A stretch of 36,706 bases of DNA from Bacteroidota bacterium (GCA_947491825.1 CANLLM010000016.1:1-36706); one strand, 5' to 3'; numbered from the stretch's first letter, positions 9,163-19,124 are shown. The notes: generated by a model not told the origin, from the letters alone. Made by a program: numbers and translations.

Positions 9163-9918
9163 TTAGTTTCCTATTGCCAAAAATCTTGCTCTTGCATCAC
9201 AAATTATTGCGGTGGCAATACCTGCATTCAGGCTATCAGCTTCACCAATACGTGGAATGGTAATTGGGTGTGTGATGCAGGGAATCAATGCATTAGAAAT
9301 GCCTTTACCTTCGTTTCCAATAAGTAAAATTCCTTGTTCGCTGATACTTGTTTGGTACAAAGATTCGCCATCCATCAATGCACCGAATACGGGTAAAGTA
9401 TTATTTTCAAATAACACATCTAAAGCGGTGTAAAAAACGTTTACCCTTGCAAATGATCCCATAGTGGCCTGTATGGTTTTTGGGTTTAAAATAGCTACAC
9501 AATCATTACTGCAAACTATATTTTTTATGCCATACCAATCGGCAATACGCAAAATAGTACCCAAGTTTCCAGGGTCTTGTATGCCATCAAGCACAATGGT
9601 AAATTGATCGTTTAAAATTTGAGGCGTAAATTCAATTTCGCGCATTTCAACCACGGCTAAAACTTCTTGTGGTGTTTGCAATAAACTTACTTTTTTAAGT
9701 TCTTCGGCAGTAACTATGATTAACTCGGTATTGTTTTTAATATCTTGCGCAAAAGCATCAGCCCAGCTGGGTGTAGCTACAATGCAATTTATCTGATAGT
9801 TTGATGTTAATAACTCAGTAACTTGCTTTTTACCTTCTACCACAAAAAGCTTTAATTCGCTACGGTGCTTTTTAAGATTTAACGACTGAATAAGTTTGAT
9901 GCGCGCTTTTGATAACAT
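9163..9918 (-). CDS. TrmH/SpoU-family RNA 2'-O-methyltransferase
   Basis: The protein is 251 residues. An N-terminal SpoU substrate-binding region (KKHRSELKLFVVEGKKQVTE) is followed by the SpoU methylase domain with its three motifs: IQDPGNLGTILR (113-124), LLIGNEGKGI (198-207) and IPRIGEADSLNAGIATAI (221-238). These form the trefoil-knot S-adenosylmethionine site. The target is probably rRNA or tRNA ribose, but the exact nucleotide cannot be told. The open frame extends upstream to 10116, but that extension lies over tamL and has no family similarity. MLSKARIKLIQSL, starting at 9918, is the typical start. This start overlaps the tamL start on the other strand. Confidence 0.93.
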   Translation of the reverse strand: MLSKARIKLIQSLNLKKHRSELKLFVVEGKKQVTELLTSNYQINCIVATPSWADAFAQDIKNNTELIIVTAEELKKVSLLQTPQEVLAVVEMREIEFTPQILNDQFTIVLDGIQDPGNLGTILRIADWYGIKNIVCSNDCVAILNPKTIQATMGSFARVNVFYTALDVLFENNTLPVFGALMDGESLYQTSISEQGILLIGNEGKGISNALIPCITHPITIPRIGEADSLNAGIATAIICDARARFLAIGN

Positions 9919-12214
9919 AAATAAATACCTTACTCTATTGCTTTTGGCATTAGTACTAAATGCGTGCAATATAACCAAACAACTGCGTGACTCGCAACAA
10001 TTATTATACAATGGTAGCTTAATTAAAGTGGTAGGAGAGACCAGAAATGACGTTGTTAACCCTATTGGAGAGAATTTAAAACAAAAACCAAACAAGCGAT
10101 TTTTAGGCATAACCAAACTTAAAATGCGTATGTATTACTTTGGCACAAAACATGGCGAAAGTAAAATAGGAGTCTACATGCGCGATAAATATGGCGAGTT
10201 GCCTGTGATTCTTGATACCGCCTTTGTTGAATCATCGGTAAAAGGGATGAAGGGCTATTTGCGAAGCGTTGGGTTTTATTACCCTGTTATTACTTATCAA
10301 GTTATATCACATAGGCAGCGAGCCACTGTTCAATACTTAATAAATACAGGTCCTGTTTATCATGTTGGTTCATATCAAATAAATTGCGCAGATAAAAAGT
10401 TATACGATATAATTAAAGTTAACGAAAAGGATGCACTTGTAGTTCCCGGAAACCGACTTAAGCAAGATGTACTGTTGGATGAGCAAAAACGTATTGTTAC
10501 ATTGCTGCGTAATAATGGATATTATACATTTAGTGCTGAATTTGTTGGCTTTGATGTGGATACAGCGAATAATAATTGGAATGTAAATGTATCTCTGAAT
10601 GTATTGAATAAGGGTGTGTATGAGGTGCATAAACTGCATGTAAATAAAAATGTATATGTCAATATAGAACCTAACAATGATGTTAATGGTTTTAAAAATA
10701 TTGATACCATAAAAGCACCCTCATTTTATTATGTGCCTAACCGTTATAATTTAAACTTTAAGGTATTGGAACAAAATATGTTTTTAACACCTGGTTATGT
10801 GTTTAAACAGCAAGCATTATCAGCTACATACAATCGTCTCGGAGATTTATCCGTATTTCGTTACATTAATATTACTCCAAAACCTTTTGTACAAAATGAT
10901 ACCCAATTCATAGATTATTACTTGAGGTTATCTCCAAACATAAAATACGATTACATTTTAGAACCACAGGCAATTTATAGCGATCAAAACAATACTTTTA
11001 CCAACCAATCAACTACAGGTAACTATGGTATTGCAGGTATTTTACAGTTTAATAACCGCAACACATTTAGAAATGCCGAATTACTCAAACTTACCTATCG
11101 CTCATCTTTCGAAGCTCAAGGCAAAATAAATGGCTCGCGTTGGTTTAACGCCACAGAGCAAAGTTTAACCGCTAGCTTAACGTTTCCTCGATTGTTGTTG
11201 TTCCCTAAACTAGATAAGAACTATCGATTTATTAATACACGATCAATATTAACCACATCTGGTATTTACGAGTTAAATACCAACTTTGAAAGACGTGTAT
11301 TTACAACGGGTATTATTTATCAATTAAATAAAAAGTACATTTCCTTTAATATCACCCCTTTTGAGGTAAGTTACACCCGAAATACTGTTAATTCAGATAC
11401 ATTACAGTCCTTAATCAACAAGGATATTTATCTGTTTAGTATGTTTAGTAATAACCTTATTTTAGGAGGGCGATTTGGATTCACCTATTCTGATAAAGCT
11501 AAAAACAGCAGCAATCACCATGTGTTTTTACGTTGGGATGTTTTAGAGCTTAGTGGCAACACAGCGAGTGCACTTAACATACTACTCGATAGGCCTTTTA
11601 ACGAAACCAACACATACAATATCTTGGGAGTTAATTATTCGCAATTTGCCAAAACTGCATTGGATTTCAGGTATAATACCAAGCATGATGAAAATAATGC
11701 ATCTGTGTTTAGGATTTTTGCGGGCGTAGGCATTCCCTTCGGAAATTCGCCAAAATTCTTACCCTTTGAAAGGCGTTTTTGGGTTGGTGGCGCAAATAGT
11801 TTAAGGGCTTGGTTGCCCAGATCTCTTGGTCCTGGTGGGTATTATGAAGTTGGCCAGATTGATTACAGTGGGGATGTTAAACTTGAGTTTAATGCAGAAT
11901 TTAGGTTTAATATGTACAACCGTTGGCTTGAAGGTGCTGTATTTGTTGATGCTGGTAATGTATGGATGGCTAAGAAGGATGATAAAAGGCCACTAGCTAA
12001 CTTCGAATTTAACCGCTTTGTAAACGAGTTGGGTATTGGAACTGGTTTTGGAACCCGTTTAAATTTTGATGTAATACTTATTCGTTTAGATTTTGCTATT
12101 CCTTTACATGACCCAAGCTTTCATGTTGGAAGCAGATGGGTAATAGATAATTTTAATCAAGATTGGTTGTTCAACAACATTAACTTCAACTTTGGTATAG
12201 GTTATCCATTTTAA
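9899..12214 (+). CDS. tamL: Omp85-family outer membrane assembly lipoprotein (TamL type)
   Basis: The protein is 771 residues. It has a lipoprotein signal peptide with lipobox LNAC (Cys23), POTRA-like periplasmic repeats (about 60-320) and a C-terminal Omp85 beta barrel. The barrel shows the surface-antigen motifs RFWVGGANSLRAWLPRSLGP and RLDFAIPLHDPSFH and a terminal aromatic residue (GIGYPF). A lipidated BamA/TamA homologue is characteristic of Bacteroidota TamL, which works with TamB in envelope assembly; no tamB is adjacent here. ATG 9899 is chosen. TTG 9896 is in frame immediately before it, and no later ATG would keep the signal peptide. Its first 20 bases overlap the start of the divergent methyltransferase gene, so any promoter must lie inside that gene. 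Confidence 0.88.
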   Translation: MRAFDNINKYLTLLLLALVLNACNITKQLRDSQQLLYNGSLIKVVGETRNDVVNPIGENLKQKPNKRFLGITKLKMRMYYFGTKHGESKIGVYMRDKYGELPVILDTAFVESSVKGMKGYLRSVGFYYPVITYQVISHRQRATVQYLINTGPVYHVGSYQINCADKKLYDIIKVNEKDALVVPGNRLKQDVLLDEQKRIVTLLRNNGYYTFSAEFVGFDVDTANNNWNVNVSLNVLNKGVYEVHKLHVNKNVYVNIEPNNDVNGFKNIDTIKAPSFYYVPNRYNLNFKVLEQNMFLTPGYVFKQQALSATYNRLGDLSVFRYINITPKPFVQNDTQFIDYYLRLSPNIKYDYILEPQAIYSDQNNTFTNQSTTGNYGIAGILQFNNRNTFRNAELLKLTYRSSFEAQGKINGSRWFNATEQSLTASLTFPRLLLFPKLDKNYRFINTRSILTTSGIYELNTNFERRVFTTGIIYQLNKKYISFNITPFEVSYTRNTVNSDTLQSLINKDIYLFSMFSNNLILGGRFGFTYSDKAKNSSNHHVFLRWDVLELSGNTASALNILLDRPFNETNTYNILGVNYSQFAKTALDFRYNTKHDENNASVFRIFAGVGIPFGNSPKFLPFERRFWVGGANSLRAWLPRSLGPGGYYEVGQIDYSGDVKLEFNAEFRFNMYNRWLEGAVFVDAGNVWMAKKDDKRPLANFEFNRFVNELGIGTGFGTRLNFDVILIRLDFAIPLHDPSFHVGSRWVIDNFNQDWLFNNINFNFGIGYPF

Positions 12215-12229
12215 TTCAGTCATAAAAAA

Positions 12230-12260
12230 AGCGGCAATTAACAATTGGCCGCTTTCTGTT
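12230..12260. terminator. Bidirectional terminator between tamL and the PepSY-like gene
   Basis: AGCGGCAATT (12230-12239) pairs with AATTGGCCGCT (12243-12253) with one bulged base. It is followed by T-rich sequence on the plus strand and by seven T on the minus strand, so it can serve both converging genes and best fits the minus-strand gene. Confidence 0.8.
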
Positions 12261-12277
12261 TTGAATTTATTTGCTAA

Positions 12278-12727
12278 TTAATGGCTATAAGATTTGCCGT
12301 TCATTAAAAAATACTCCATTAAAATATTTTGCCCTTTGGTGATTTCAACAGCATATAGTTTTCCATTACTACTCAATTCAATCATTGCTTTGGTTATTCC
12401 ATACTCAGGATAGGTGGTTTTTAGTTGATTTACCACCAATACAGGTAATTCATTGACATCAATAATCGTGATTGTTCTAATCCATTTTCCATCAGCACTG
12501 TATTGCGATTCGAAAGTACGGTTGTTGTCAATATACTTTACTTTAAAAATAGTAATGGTTTCTTTTTCCCAAAGTGTATCCTTAGTACCTAAAGAGTTTT
12601 GGCTTAGATAGGATTTAATAACCGGCTCTGGAACTGCACTTTTTTTAATGGGTAGACTAGTGTTGGTTTGAGCAATGGCAGCAAATCCCAATACAGATAG
12701 GATAGTGCTAAAAAATATTTTTTTCAT
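12278..12727 (-). CDS. Secreted PepSY-like (BLIP-like, DUF2874-type) small protein
   Basis: The protein is 149 residues with a Sec signal peptide (MKKIFFSTILSVLGFAAIAQ, cleavage near residue 20). The mature part shows two copies of the PepSY-like pattern: VPEPVIKSYLSQNS...WEKETITIFKVKY and LPVLVVNQLKTTYPEYGITKAMIELSSNGKLYAVEI. This matches the putative beta-lactamase-inhibitor-like PepSY family common in Bacteroidota periplasms. The function of these proteins is unknown. It is divergent from lon (113 bases) and convergent with tamL. Family assignment is by pattern and is fairly confident. Confidence 0.7.
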   Translation of the reverse strand: MKKIFFSTILSVLGFAAIAQTNTSLPIKKSAVPEPVIKSYLSQNSLGTKDTLWEKETITIFKVKYIDNNRTFESQYSADGKWIRTITIIDVNELPVLVVNQLKTTYPEYGITKAMIELSSNGKLYAVEITKGQNILMEYFLMNGKSYSH

Positions 12728-12840
12728 GAGTTGTAGTTGTCACGTGCAATATAACCAACAATATCTATTTTGCAATACATGGCATAGTGATTGAACTAAG
12801 AAACTACCATTAATTACCTTACCCAAAAAAAAACAGCACA

Positions 12841-15300
12841 ATGGATATGAATAATGATATAAACTTCATGTTATCAGGAGTTATGAACGATGATGGCGAC
12901 AACCCAGAGTACATTTCTTTATTGTCTCAAGAAGAGGAAGAAGAGATGAATAAGGAAATTTTGCCTGAAACGCTGCCAATTTTGCCGCTACGCAATACAG
13001 TGCTGTTTCCGGGCGTAGTTATACCCATTACGGTAGGAAGAGATAAATCCATTAACCTAATAAAGGATGCCTACAAGGGTACTAAAATGGTTGGGGTTGT
13101 TTCTCAAACCAATGCAGATATTGAAGATCCAGAGTTTAACGACTTACATCAAGTAGGAACGGTTGCACACATAATAAAAATGTTGCGTATGCCTGATGGC
13201 AGTACCACTGTCATTATACAAGGAAAAAAACGTTTTCGCTTGTTGGAGTGCAGGCAAACTGAGCCTTATTTTGTAGCAAAAATAGCTTCATTTGATGAGG
13301 CCAAAATGGAAGTGAGTGAAAATGCAACAGCTTTAATATCTTCTGTTAAAGACTTAGCTAATCAAATTATTAACCTGTCTCCGCACATACCAACAGAGGC
13401 TAGTATTGCGCTTAAAAATATTGATAGCCCTAGCTTTTTATTAAACTTCATATCATCAAATTTAAATGTTGATTTAACAGCTAAACAACAATTGTTGGAG
13501 TTGGATGATATCAATGTGCGTGGCAATAAAATATTGGAACATTTGAGTAAAGAAATTCAAATGTTGCAACTTAAAAATCAAATCCAAACCAAGGTTAAAG
13601 GCGATTTAGACAAACAACAACGTGATTACTTTTTGCAACAACAAATAAAAGCACTGCAAGAAGAGTTGGGTGGCGATTCGCCCGAACGTGATATCGATGG
13701 TTTTTTAAAATTAGGCGAAGAGAAGAAGTGGAGTAAAGAGGTTTTTGAATCGTTTAAAAAAGAAGTTGAACGCCTCCGTAGAATGAACCCAATGGCTCCT
13801 GATTATGGTTTACAGCATAGTTATTTACAGTTATTACTCGATTTGCCTTGGAGCGATTTTACCACTGATAGTTTTGATTTAAAAAATGCCAAAAAGATTT
13901 TAGATGAGGACCATTTTGGTTTGGATAAAGTAAAGGAGCGTATTCTCGAATACTTGGCTGTTATTAAACTTAAAGGTGATATGAAAAGCCCTATACTTTG
14001 CCTTTATGGCCCTCCAGGTGTGGGTAAAACAAGTTTGGGTAAAAGTATTGCCAAGGCTTTAGGTCGTAAATATGCACGTATTGCTTTGGGTGGCTTGCAC
14101 GATGAGAGTGAAATACGTGGTCACCGCAGAACTTATATTGGCGCCATGCCTGGACGAATCATTCAAAATCTTAAAAAAGTTAAAAGCAGTAATCCTGTTT
14201 TTGTGCTTGATGAAATTGATAAAATAAGTAGTGATTTCCGCGGAGATCCTTCAAGTGCATTGTTAGAGGTACTTGACCCTGAACAAAACAATACCTTCCA
14301 CGATAACTTTTTAGAAATAGAGTACGATTTAAGTAATGTATTGTTTATAGCTACTGCAAACTCTTTGGATACCATTCAACCCGCTTTGTTAGACAGGATG
14401 GAAATTATTGAGATTAATGGTTACACGCTTGAAGAAAAAGTTCAAATAGCTCATAAATACCTATTGCCTAAACAACTAGAAAATCACGGATTAACTGCCA
14501 AAGATTTAAAGGTTGATAGTAAATCGATTGAGAAAATCATTGACCAATACACCCGCGAAAGTGGCGTAAGGGGACTTGATAAGCAAATAGCCCAATTGGC
14601 CAGATATGCTGCGAAAGAAAAGGTAATGAACAATGCCAAACAACTTAGTGTATCTTTAGATAATGTAAGTAAGATTTTAGGAGTTGAAAAAGTGGATAAA
14701 GAAACCTATGCAGATAACTCGCATGCTGGCGTGGTTACCGGCTTAGCTTGGACATCAGTTGGAGGAGAGATTTTATTTATTGAAAGTAGTTTAACTCAGG
14801 GTACAGGTAAACTTACCTTAACTGGTAAGTTGGGTGACGTGATGAAAGAATCGGCTATAACAGCATTAACTTACTTAAAAGCACATGCTCAAGATTTTAA
14901 AATAGATGTTCGTTTGTTTGATAAGTATGATGTTCACATACACGTGCCAGCTGGTGCTGTTTCTAAAGACGGTCCTTCGGCAGGTGTTACCATTCTTACA
15001 TCGTTAACCAGTTTATTTACCCAACGCAAAGTAAAATCTCAATTAGCTATGACAGGCGAAATAACTTTACGTGGCAGGGTTTTACCAATTGGTGGCGTTA
15101 AAGAAAAGATATTAGCAGCTAAACGTGCAGGTATTACTGATATTCTGTTACCAGAATCAAACAGAAAAGACGTAGAAGACATTGCTAAAATTTACACCAA
15201 AGGACTTAAATTTAAATACGTAAGCGATATGATGGACGTAGTGAAATATAGCCTCACTAAAGATAAAGTAGCCAAGCCAATAGCATTTGTATTTAACTAA
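12841..15300 (+). CDS. lon: ATP-dependent protease Lon (endopeptidase La)
   Basis: The 819-residue protein has the full Lon architecture: N-terminal substrate-binding domain (LPILPLRNTVLFPGVVIPI from about 43), a coiled coil, an AAA+ module with Walker A GPPGVGKTS (G390, K396) and Walker B VFVLDEIDK, and a C-terminal S16 protease domain. The catalytic dyad is S713 (KDGPSAG) and K756 (GGVKEKI), 43 residues apart as in E. coli Lon. It degrades misfolded and some regulatory proteins in the cytoplasm. The start could be ATG 12841 or the ATG two codons later. It is a single-gene unit ending at strong terminators. Confidence 0.98.
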   Translation: MDMNNDINFMLSGVMNDDGDNPEYISLLSQEEEEEMNKEILPETLPILPLRNTVLFPGVVIPITVGRDKSINLIKDAYKGTKMVGVVSQTNADIEDPEFNDLHQVGTVAHIIKMLRMPDGSTTVIIQGKKRFRLLECRQTEPYFVAKIASFDEAKMEVSENATALISSVKDLANQIINLSPHIPTEASIALKNIDSPSFLLNFISSNLNVDLTAKQQLLELDDINVRGNKILEHLSKEIQMLQLKNQIQTKVKGDLDKQQRDYFLQQQIKALQEELGGDSPERDIDGFLKLGEEKKWSKEVFESFKKEVERLRRMNPMAPDYGLQHSYLQLLLDLPWSDFTTDSFDLKNAKKILDEDHFGLDKVKERILEYLAVIKLKGDMKSPILCLYGPPGVGKTSLGKSIAKALGRKYARIALGGLHDESEIRGHRRTYIGAMPGRIIQNLKKVKSSNPVFVLDEIDKISSDFRGDPSSALLEVLDPEQNNTFHDNFLEIEYDLSNVLFIATANSLDTIQPALLDRMEIIEINGYTLEEKVQIAHKYLLPKQLENHGLTAKDLKVDSKSIEKIIDQYTRESGVRGLDKQIAQLARYAAKEKVMNNAKQLSVSLDNVSKILGVEKVDKETYADNSHAGVVTGLAWTSVGGEILFIESSLTQGTGKLTLTGKLGDVMKESAITALTYLKAHAQDFKIDVRLFDKYDVHIHVPAGAVSKDGPSAGVTILTSLTSLFTQRKVKSQLAMTGEITLRGRVLPIGGVKEKILAAKRAGITDILLPESNRKDVEDIAKIYTKGLKFKYVSDMMDVVKYSLTKDKVAKPIAFVFN

Positions 15301-15322
15301 TTACAAATAATAAATTCCAATA

Positions 15323-15361
15323 AAATCTCCTGTTAACATATAATTTAACAGGAGATTTTTT
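15323..15361 (+). terminator. Terminator of lon
   Basis: A perfect 14-bp stem (AAATCTCCTGTTAA / TTAACAGGAGATTT, 15323-15358) with an 8-base loop leads into T-rich sequence, 22 bases after the lon stop. Confidence 0.9.
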
Positions 15362-15387
15362 ATTTACACCCATTGGATTTAGACATA

Positions 15388-15422
15388 AAAAAAACACCTC
15401 GCATTTACGAGGTGTTTTTTTT
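15388..15422. terminator. Bidirectional terminator between lon and the DUF6580 gene
   Basis: AAAACACCTCG (15391-15401) and CGAGGTGTTTT (15408-15418) form an 11-bp stem with a 6-base loop, flanked by A and T runs. It is suited to both converging transcripts and sits 18 bases past the stop of the minus-strand gene. Confidence 0.9.
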
Positions 15423-15440
15423 AAATAAGGTTGTTATAAA

Positions 15441-15980
15441 TTATTCTTGAACCAACTTTGGTACATTTATTTGTACCAAATAAAATGCACCAAATAATGC
15501 TGAGCTGTAAAATAAATCAGCAGCTGCTGATGGTGTAAAGAAAGGAATAGCTGCAACGTAGCATGTTACCAAACCACTAAAGTTAGTAGTATAAAGCGCA
15601 GGAGCATAATAAAAACCGCTCATCCAAACCATAAAGTTTGTGATAATGAAGAATAATACCGAGGCAGCAACGGAAGATGCACCTATACGTAAAACGCTTT
15701 TATCGTTACGCATGTTCATTCCTAATGCAGTTATTAAAGCAAACGATGCATACACAGTAATGATTTGTTCAGGAAAGTCCCATCCTGCAAATCCCATTAA
15801 GGCATCACTTAATATCATGGCTAAAAGAGGAATAATAAAAGCCAATACACGGTTACTGATGTATGCACCTGCAAAAAGAGCAATAGCACCTAGAGGCGTA
15901 AAATTTGGAGCATGAGGTAACAATCTAGCAGCAGCTGCTACTAAAATAAAGGCGGTAATAACTAAAAGTTTCTTATTCAT
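15441..15980 (-). CDS. DUF6580-family multi-pass membrane protein (putative transporter)
   Basis: This 179-residue hydrophobic protein has about five to six membrane segments. It contains ARLLPHAPNFTPLGAIALFAG near the N-terminus and the segments LIITALGM... and SAAADLFYSSALFGAFYL, which match the family annotated as DUF6580 putative transport proteins. The compact size and glycine- and alanine-rich helices resemble ECF-type substrate-binding components, but that is an inference; no energy-coupling genes are nearby. It stands alone between a bidirectional terminator and the upstream intergenic region. The substrate is unknown. Confidence 0.7.
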   Translation of the reverse strand: MNKKLLVITAFILVAAAARLLPHAPNFTPLGAIALFAGAYISNRVLAFIIPLLAMILSDALMGFAGWDFPEQIITVYASFALITALGMNMRNDKSVLRIGASSVAASVLFFIITNFMVWMSGFYYAPALYTTNFSGLVTCYVAAIPFFTPSAAADLFYSSALFGAFYLVQINVPKLVQE

Positions 15981-16195
15981 AAAAAGTAAGTTTAAAACAA
16001 AAGAATTTTTTTAATGGTATTGCGAAAGTAATGCGCAGTATGAATAAAACAAAATCCCATGATACAGATGTTGTCAACAAAATAACCAACACATGAAATA
16101 ACCATTAAATTAATAAACCTTACCGCTAAAAAAATAAATTGGCGCTATTTAATTAAAATGGTGAAATTGCACAACAAAGCAACAATTGTTTTACA

Positions 16196-19054
16196 ATGAA
16201 AAAAATATTAATTAGTGGTTTACTTGCCTTGGCGTTGGGCTTACAAGTAACAGCACAAACGGGTACAGCAGCTGCTTTACCGAACCAACCAGTATTACTC
16301 GAAAAAGTAACAGCCAAACCAGGTGAACTTGTAATCGCTTACGAAAAATGGCGTTTACCAAATGGTTTAACATTATTTATTCACGAAGATCACTCAGATC
16401 CAGTGGCCCATATTGAGGTTACTTATCATGTGGGCTCTGCACGCGAAACTCCTGGTAAATCTGGTTTTGCTCACTTCTTTGAGCACATGATGTTTCAAGG
16501 TTCTGATAACGTAGCTGATGAAGAGCATTTTAAAATAGTTCAAACTGCGGGTGGTAACATGAATGGTACAACCAACCACGATAGAACCAATTATTTTCAG
16601 TCGGTACCCAAAAATTATGTAGAAACTGCATTGTGGTTAGAAGCTGATCGTATGGGTTTTTTATTAAATGCCGTAACGCAGAAAAAATTTGAAACACAAC
16701 GTGCAACAGTAAAAAATGAAAAGGATCAACGCATTACCAATGTTCCTTATGGCATGCGCGATGAAATAAAAAACACCATTTTATATCCGCCTAATCACCC
16801 ATACTATTGGCCAACAATTGGTTTTGTTGAAGATTTAAATAGAGTAGGGGTAGACGATTTAAAGAATTTCTTTATGCGTTGGTACGGACCAAACAATGCT
16901 AGCATTGTTGTTGCTGGTGATGTTACTCCTGCTGAAGTTATTAAGTTAGCTGAAAAGTATTTCGGTTCAATTCCTCGTGGTCCGGAAGTGCGCAAACAAC
17001 GTGTTGATCCAGTACGTTTGGCTGATAATGTTTACGCTAATTATGGCGATAAAGTATACTTGCCAATGTTGCAATTTACTTATCCAACAGTACCTGCTTA
17101 CCATCCTGACGAAGCCGCATTAGATATATTAGGAAGTGTTTTAGGTGAAGGAAATAATTCTATTTTTTATAAAAACTTTGTTAAAACAGAAAAAGCACTT
17201 CAAGCTGCAACTTTTCATGGTGTTGGTTATGGAAATGAGTTAGCAGGTGAGTTTAATATCATTGTGGTTAGTTTCCCTGATGGTGAAACAGATATTGAAG
17301 CTTTGGTAAGAAAAACCCTTGATGAGTTTGATGCTGCTGGTATTGATGATGAGTCGTTGATTCGTGCAAAAGCAGGTATTGAGACCCAAGTCATGCAAAG
17401 TATGCAGAGTGTTGCCGGTAAAGCAAGTATGATTAGCCAGATGTACTACACACTTGGTGATAAAAAATGGAATGTAAATGATGAGTTAGTTCGCTACCAA
17501 AAAGTCACTAAAGAAGACGTGATGCGTGTTTACCGCCAATATGTTAAAGGTAAATTTGCAGCCATTGTAAATATATTCCCTAAAAATGCCAACGCAGCAA
17601 GTAATAAAGAAGAGACAAAACCTGTTGAAACTTCTGGTCAGGCTGTTAAAGGCGAGTTAGAATACAAAGGATTAAGCTATAAAAAACCTACAGATAATTT
17701 TGATCGCAGCAAACGTCCTGAAATCGGCACTGCACCATCACCCATAGTTCCTGCTATTTATGAAGATAAATTTGCAAACGGAATTAAAGTGTTGGGTACC
17801 GAAACCAGCGAGTTACCAATTGTGTCTTTGTACTTTAGTATTAAAGGGGGTAACATCGCAATGAACGACCAGGCAAAAACTGGTTTAGCTGCTATTACTG
17901 CCGAAATGATGGGTCAAGCTTCACAAAACTATACGGCAGAACAATTTGAAGCAGAGTTACAAAAAATAGGCAGCACCATCCGATTTAATGCAGGCGATGA
18001 AAACACAAATATCTCTGTTACTTCACAAACAAAAAATCTAGATAAAACTTTAGAATTATTGGAAGAAAAACTACTTCGTCCTAAATTTACTCCAGAGGAT
18101 TTTAAAAGGATTCAGAAGTCAACAGCACAAAGTATTAATTCTGCTAAATTTGATGCAGGAGATTTAGCAGAAAAAGCATACGCAAAGCTAATCTACGGTC
18201 AAAAATCAATTATGGCCGAACCAACTGAAGGTACATTTAAAACCATAAAATCATTTACCGTAAAAGATGTACAAGCATTTTACGATAAGTTTTATACTCC
18301 TGAATTAACTAACTTGATTATAGTAGGTGATATTAAACAAACCGAGATCATGCCTAAGTTAGAGTTCTTAAATAAATGGAACAAGAAAAACACGGTATTG
18401 CCTAATGTTACTTTAAGTGTACCTGTTGTAGAAAAGACCCAAATTTATTTGGTTGATAAATACAAGTCGTCACAAAGTGAAATACGTGTTGGTTACTTGG
18501 CATTACCATACGATTTTAACGGCAAATATTTTAAAGCACGTGTTATGAATTTCCCGTTAAGTGGTAACTTTAACAGCCGCATTAACCAAAATATTCGTGA
18601 AGATAAAGGCTTTACTTATGGCATCTATGGTAGTTTCTCTGGTAGTGATGTAGCAGGTCCGTTTACCATAGGTTGTGGTGTACGCGGAACAGCAACGGAT
18701 AGCGCTATAAAAGAAATTTTTTACGAGTTAAACAAATACCGCTCAAGTGGTATTACGGATGAGGAATTGGATTTTGCTAAAAAATCGCTTCGTTCGGGTG
18801 ATGCATTACGTTATGAAACACCATTTCAAAAAGCCAGTTTCTTAAATGTAATTGCAGAACGTAACTTACCTAAAGATTATATTGTTCAACAAAACAATTT
18901 GTTATCTACTTTAACCAAAGAAGAAATTAATAGAATGGCAAACGAATTATTACCAACCGACAAAATGATTATTGTTGTGGTGGGTGATAAAGAAAAAATT
19001 GCTGAACCATTAATGAAACTTGGTTATAAAGTAATTGATTACAAGGTTGAGTAA
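16196..19054 (+). CDS. Secreted M16 zinc metallopeptidase, two-domain insulinase/pitrilysin type
   Basis: The 952-residue protein has a signal peptide (MKKILISGLLALALGLQVTAQ), so it acts in the periplasm or outside. The N-terminal M16 unit carries the inverted zinc motif HFFEH (H93, E96, H97), with E175 as the likely third ligand. The C-terminal unit (from about 520) has the fold pattern but ITAEMMGQ in place of the zinc motif, so it is the expected inactive partner half that completes the chamber. It is a fused version of the pairs often encoded as two genes. It probably degrades peptides. It stands alone and ends at a strong terminator. Confidence 0.93.
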   Translation: MKKILISGLLALALGLQVTAQTGTAAALPNQPVLLEKVTAKPGELVIAYEKWRLPNGLTLFIHEDHSDPVAHIEVTYHVGSARETPGKSGFAHFFEHMMFQGSDNVADEEHFKIVQTAGGNMNGTTNHDRTNYFQSVPKNYVETALWLEADRMGFLLNAVTQKKFETQRATVKNEKDQRITNVPYGMRDEIKNTILYPPNHPYYWPTIGFVEDLNRVGVDDLKNFFMRWYGPNNASIVVAGDVTPAEVIKLAEKYFGSIPRGPEVRKQRVDPVRLADNVYANYGDKVYLPMLQFTYPTVPAYHPDEAALDILGSVLGEGNNSIFYKNFVKTEKALQAATFHGVGYGNELAGEFNIIVVSFPDGETDIEALVRKTLDEFDAAGIDDESLIRAKAGIETQVMQSMQSVAGKASMISQMYYTLGDKKWNVNDELVRYQKVTKEDVMRVYRQYVKGKFAAIVNIFPKNANAASNKEETKPVETSGQAVKGELEYKGLSYKKPTDNFDRSKRPEIGTAPSPIVPAIYEDKFANGIKVLGTETSELPIVSLYFSIKGGNIAMNDQAKTGLAAITAEMMGQASQNYTAEQFEAELQKIGSTIRFNAGDENTNISVTSQTKNLDKTLELLEEKLLRPKFTPEDFKRIQKSTAQSINSAKFDAGDLAEKAYAKLIYGQKSIMAEPTEGTFKTIKSFTVKDVQAFYDKFYTPELTNLIIVGDIKQTEIMPKLEFLNKWNKKNTVLPNVTLSVPVVEKTQIYLVDKYKSSQSEIRVGYLALPYDFNGKYFKARVMNFPLSGNFNSRINQNIREDKGFTYGIYGSFSGSDVAGPFTIGCGVRGTATDSAIKEIFYELNKYRSSGITDEELDFAKKSLRSGDALRYETPFQKASFLNVIAERNLPKDYIVQQNNLLSTLTKEEINRMANELLPTDKMIIVVVGDKEKIAEPLMKLGYKVIDYKVE

Positions 19055-19075
19055 CGATTAAGAAATTGATTAATA

Positions 19076-19110
19076 AATAAGCCCGCCCCGATTATCGGGG
19101 CGGGCTTATT
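19076..19110. terminator. GC-rich bidirectional terminator
   Basis: A perfect 16-bp stem, AATAAGCCCGCCCCGA / TCGGGGCGGGCTTATT, with a 3-base loop lies between the stop of the M16 gene and the end of the minus-strand glycosyltransferase operon. It can serve both. Confidence 0.92.
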
Positions 19111-19124
19111 TGTATTTAGGCAGT

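Noticed and set aside
9919-10116. 66-residue N-terminal extension of the TrmH-family protein
   Set aside because: It overlaps tamL coding sequence on the other strand and does not resemble the family; the typical start MLSKARIKLI is at 9918.
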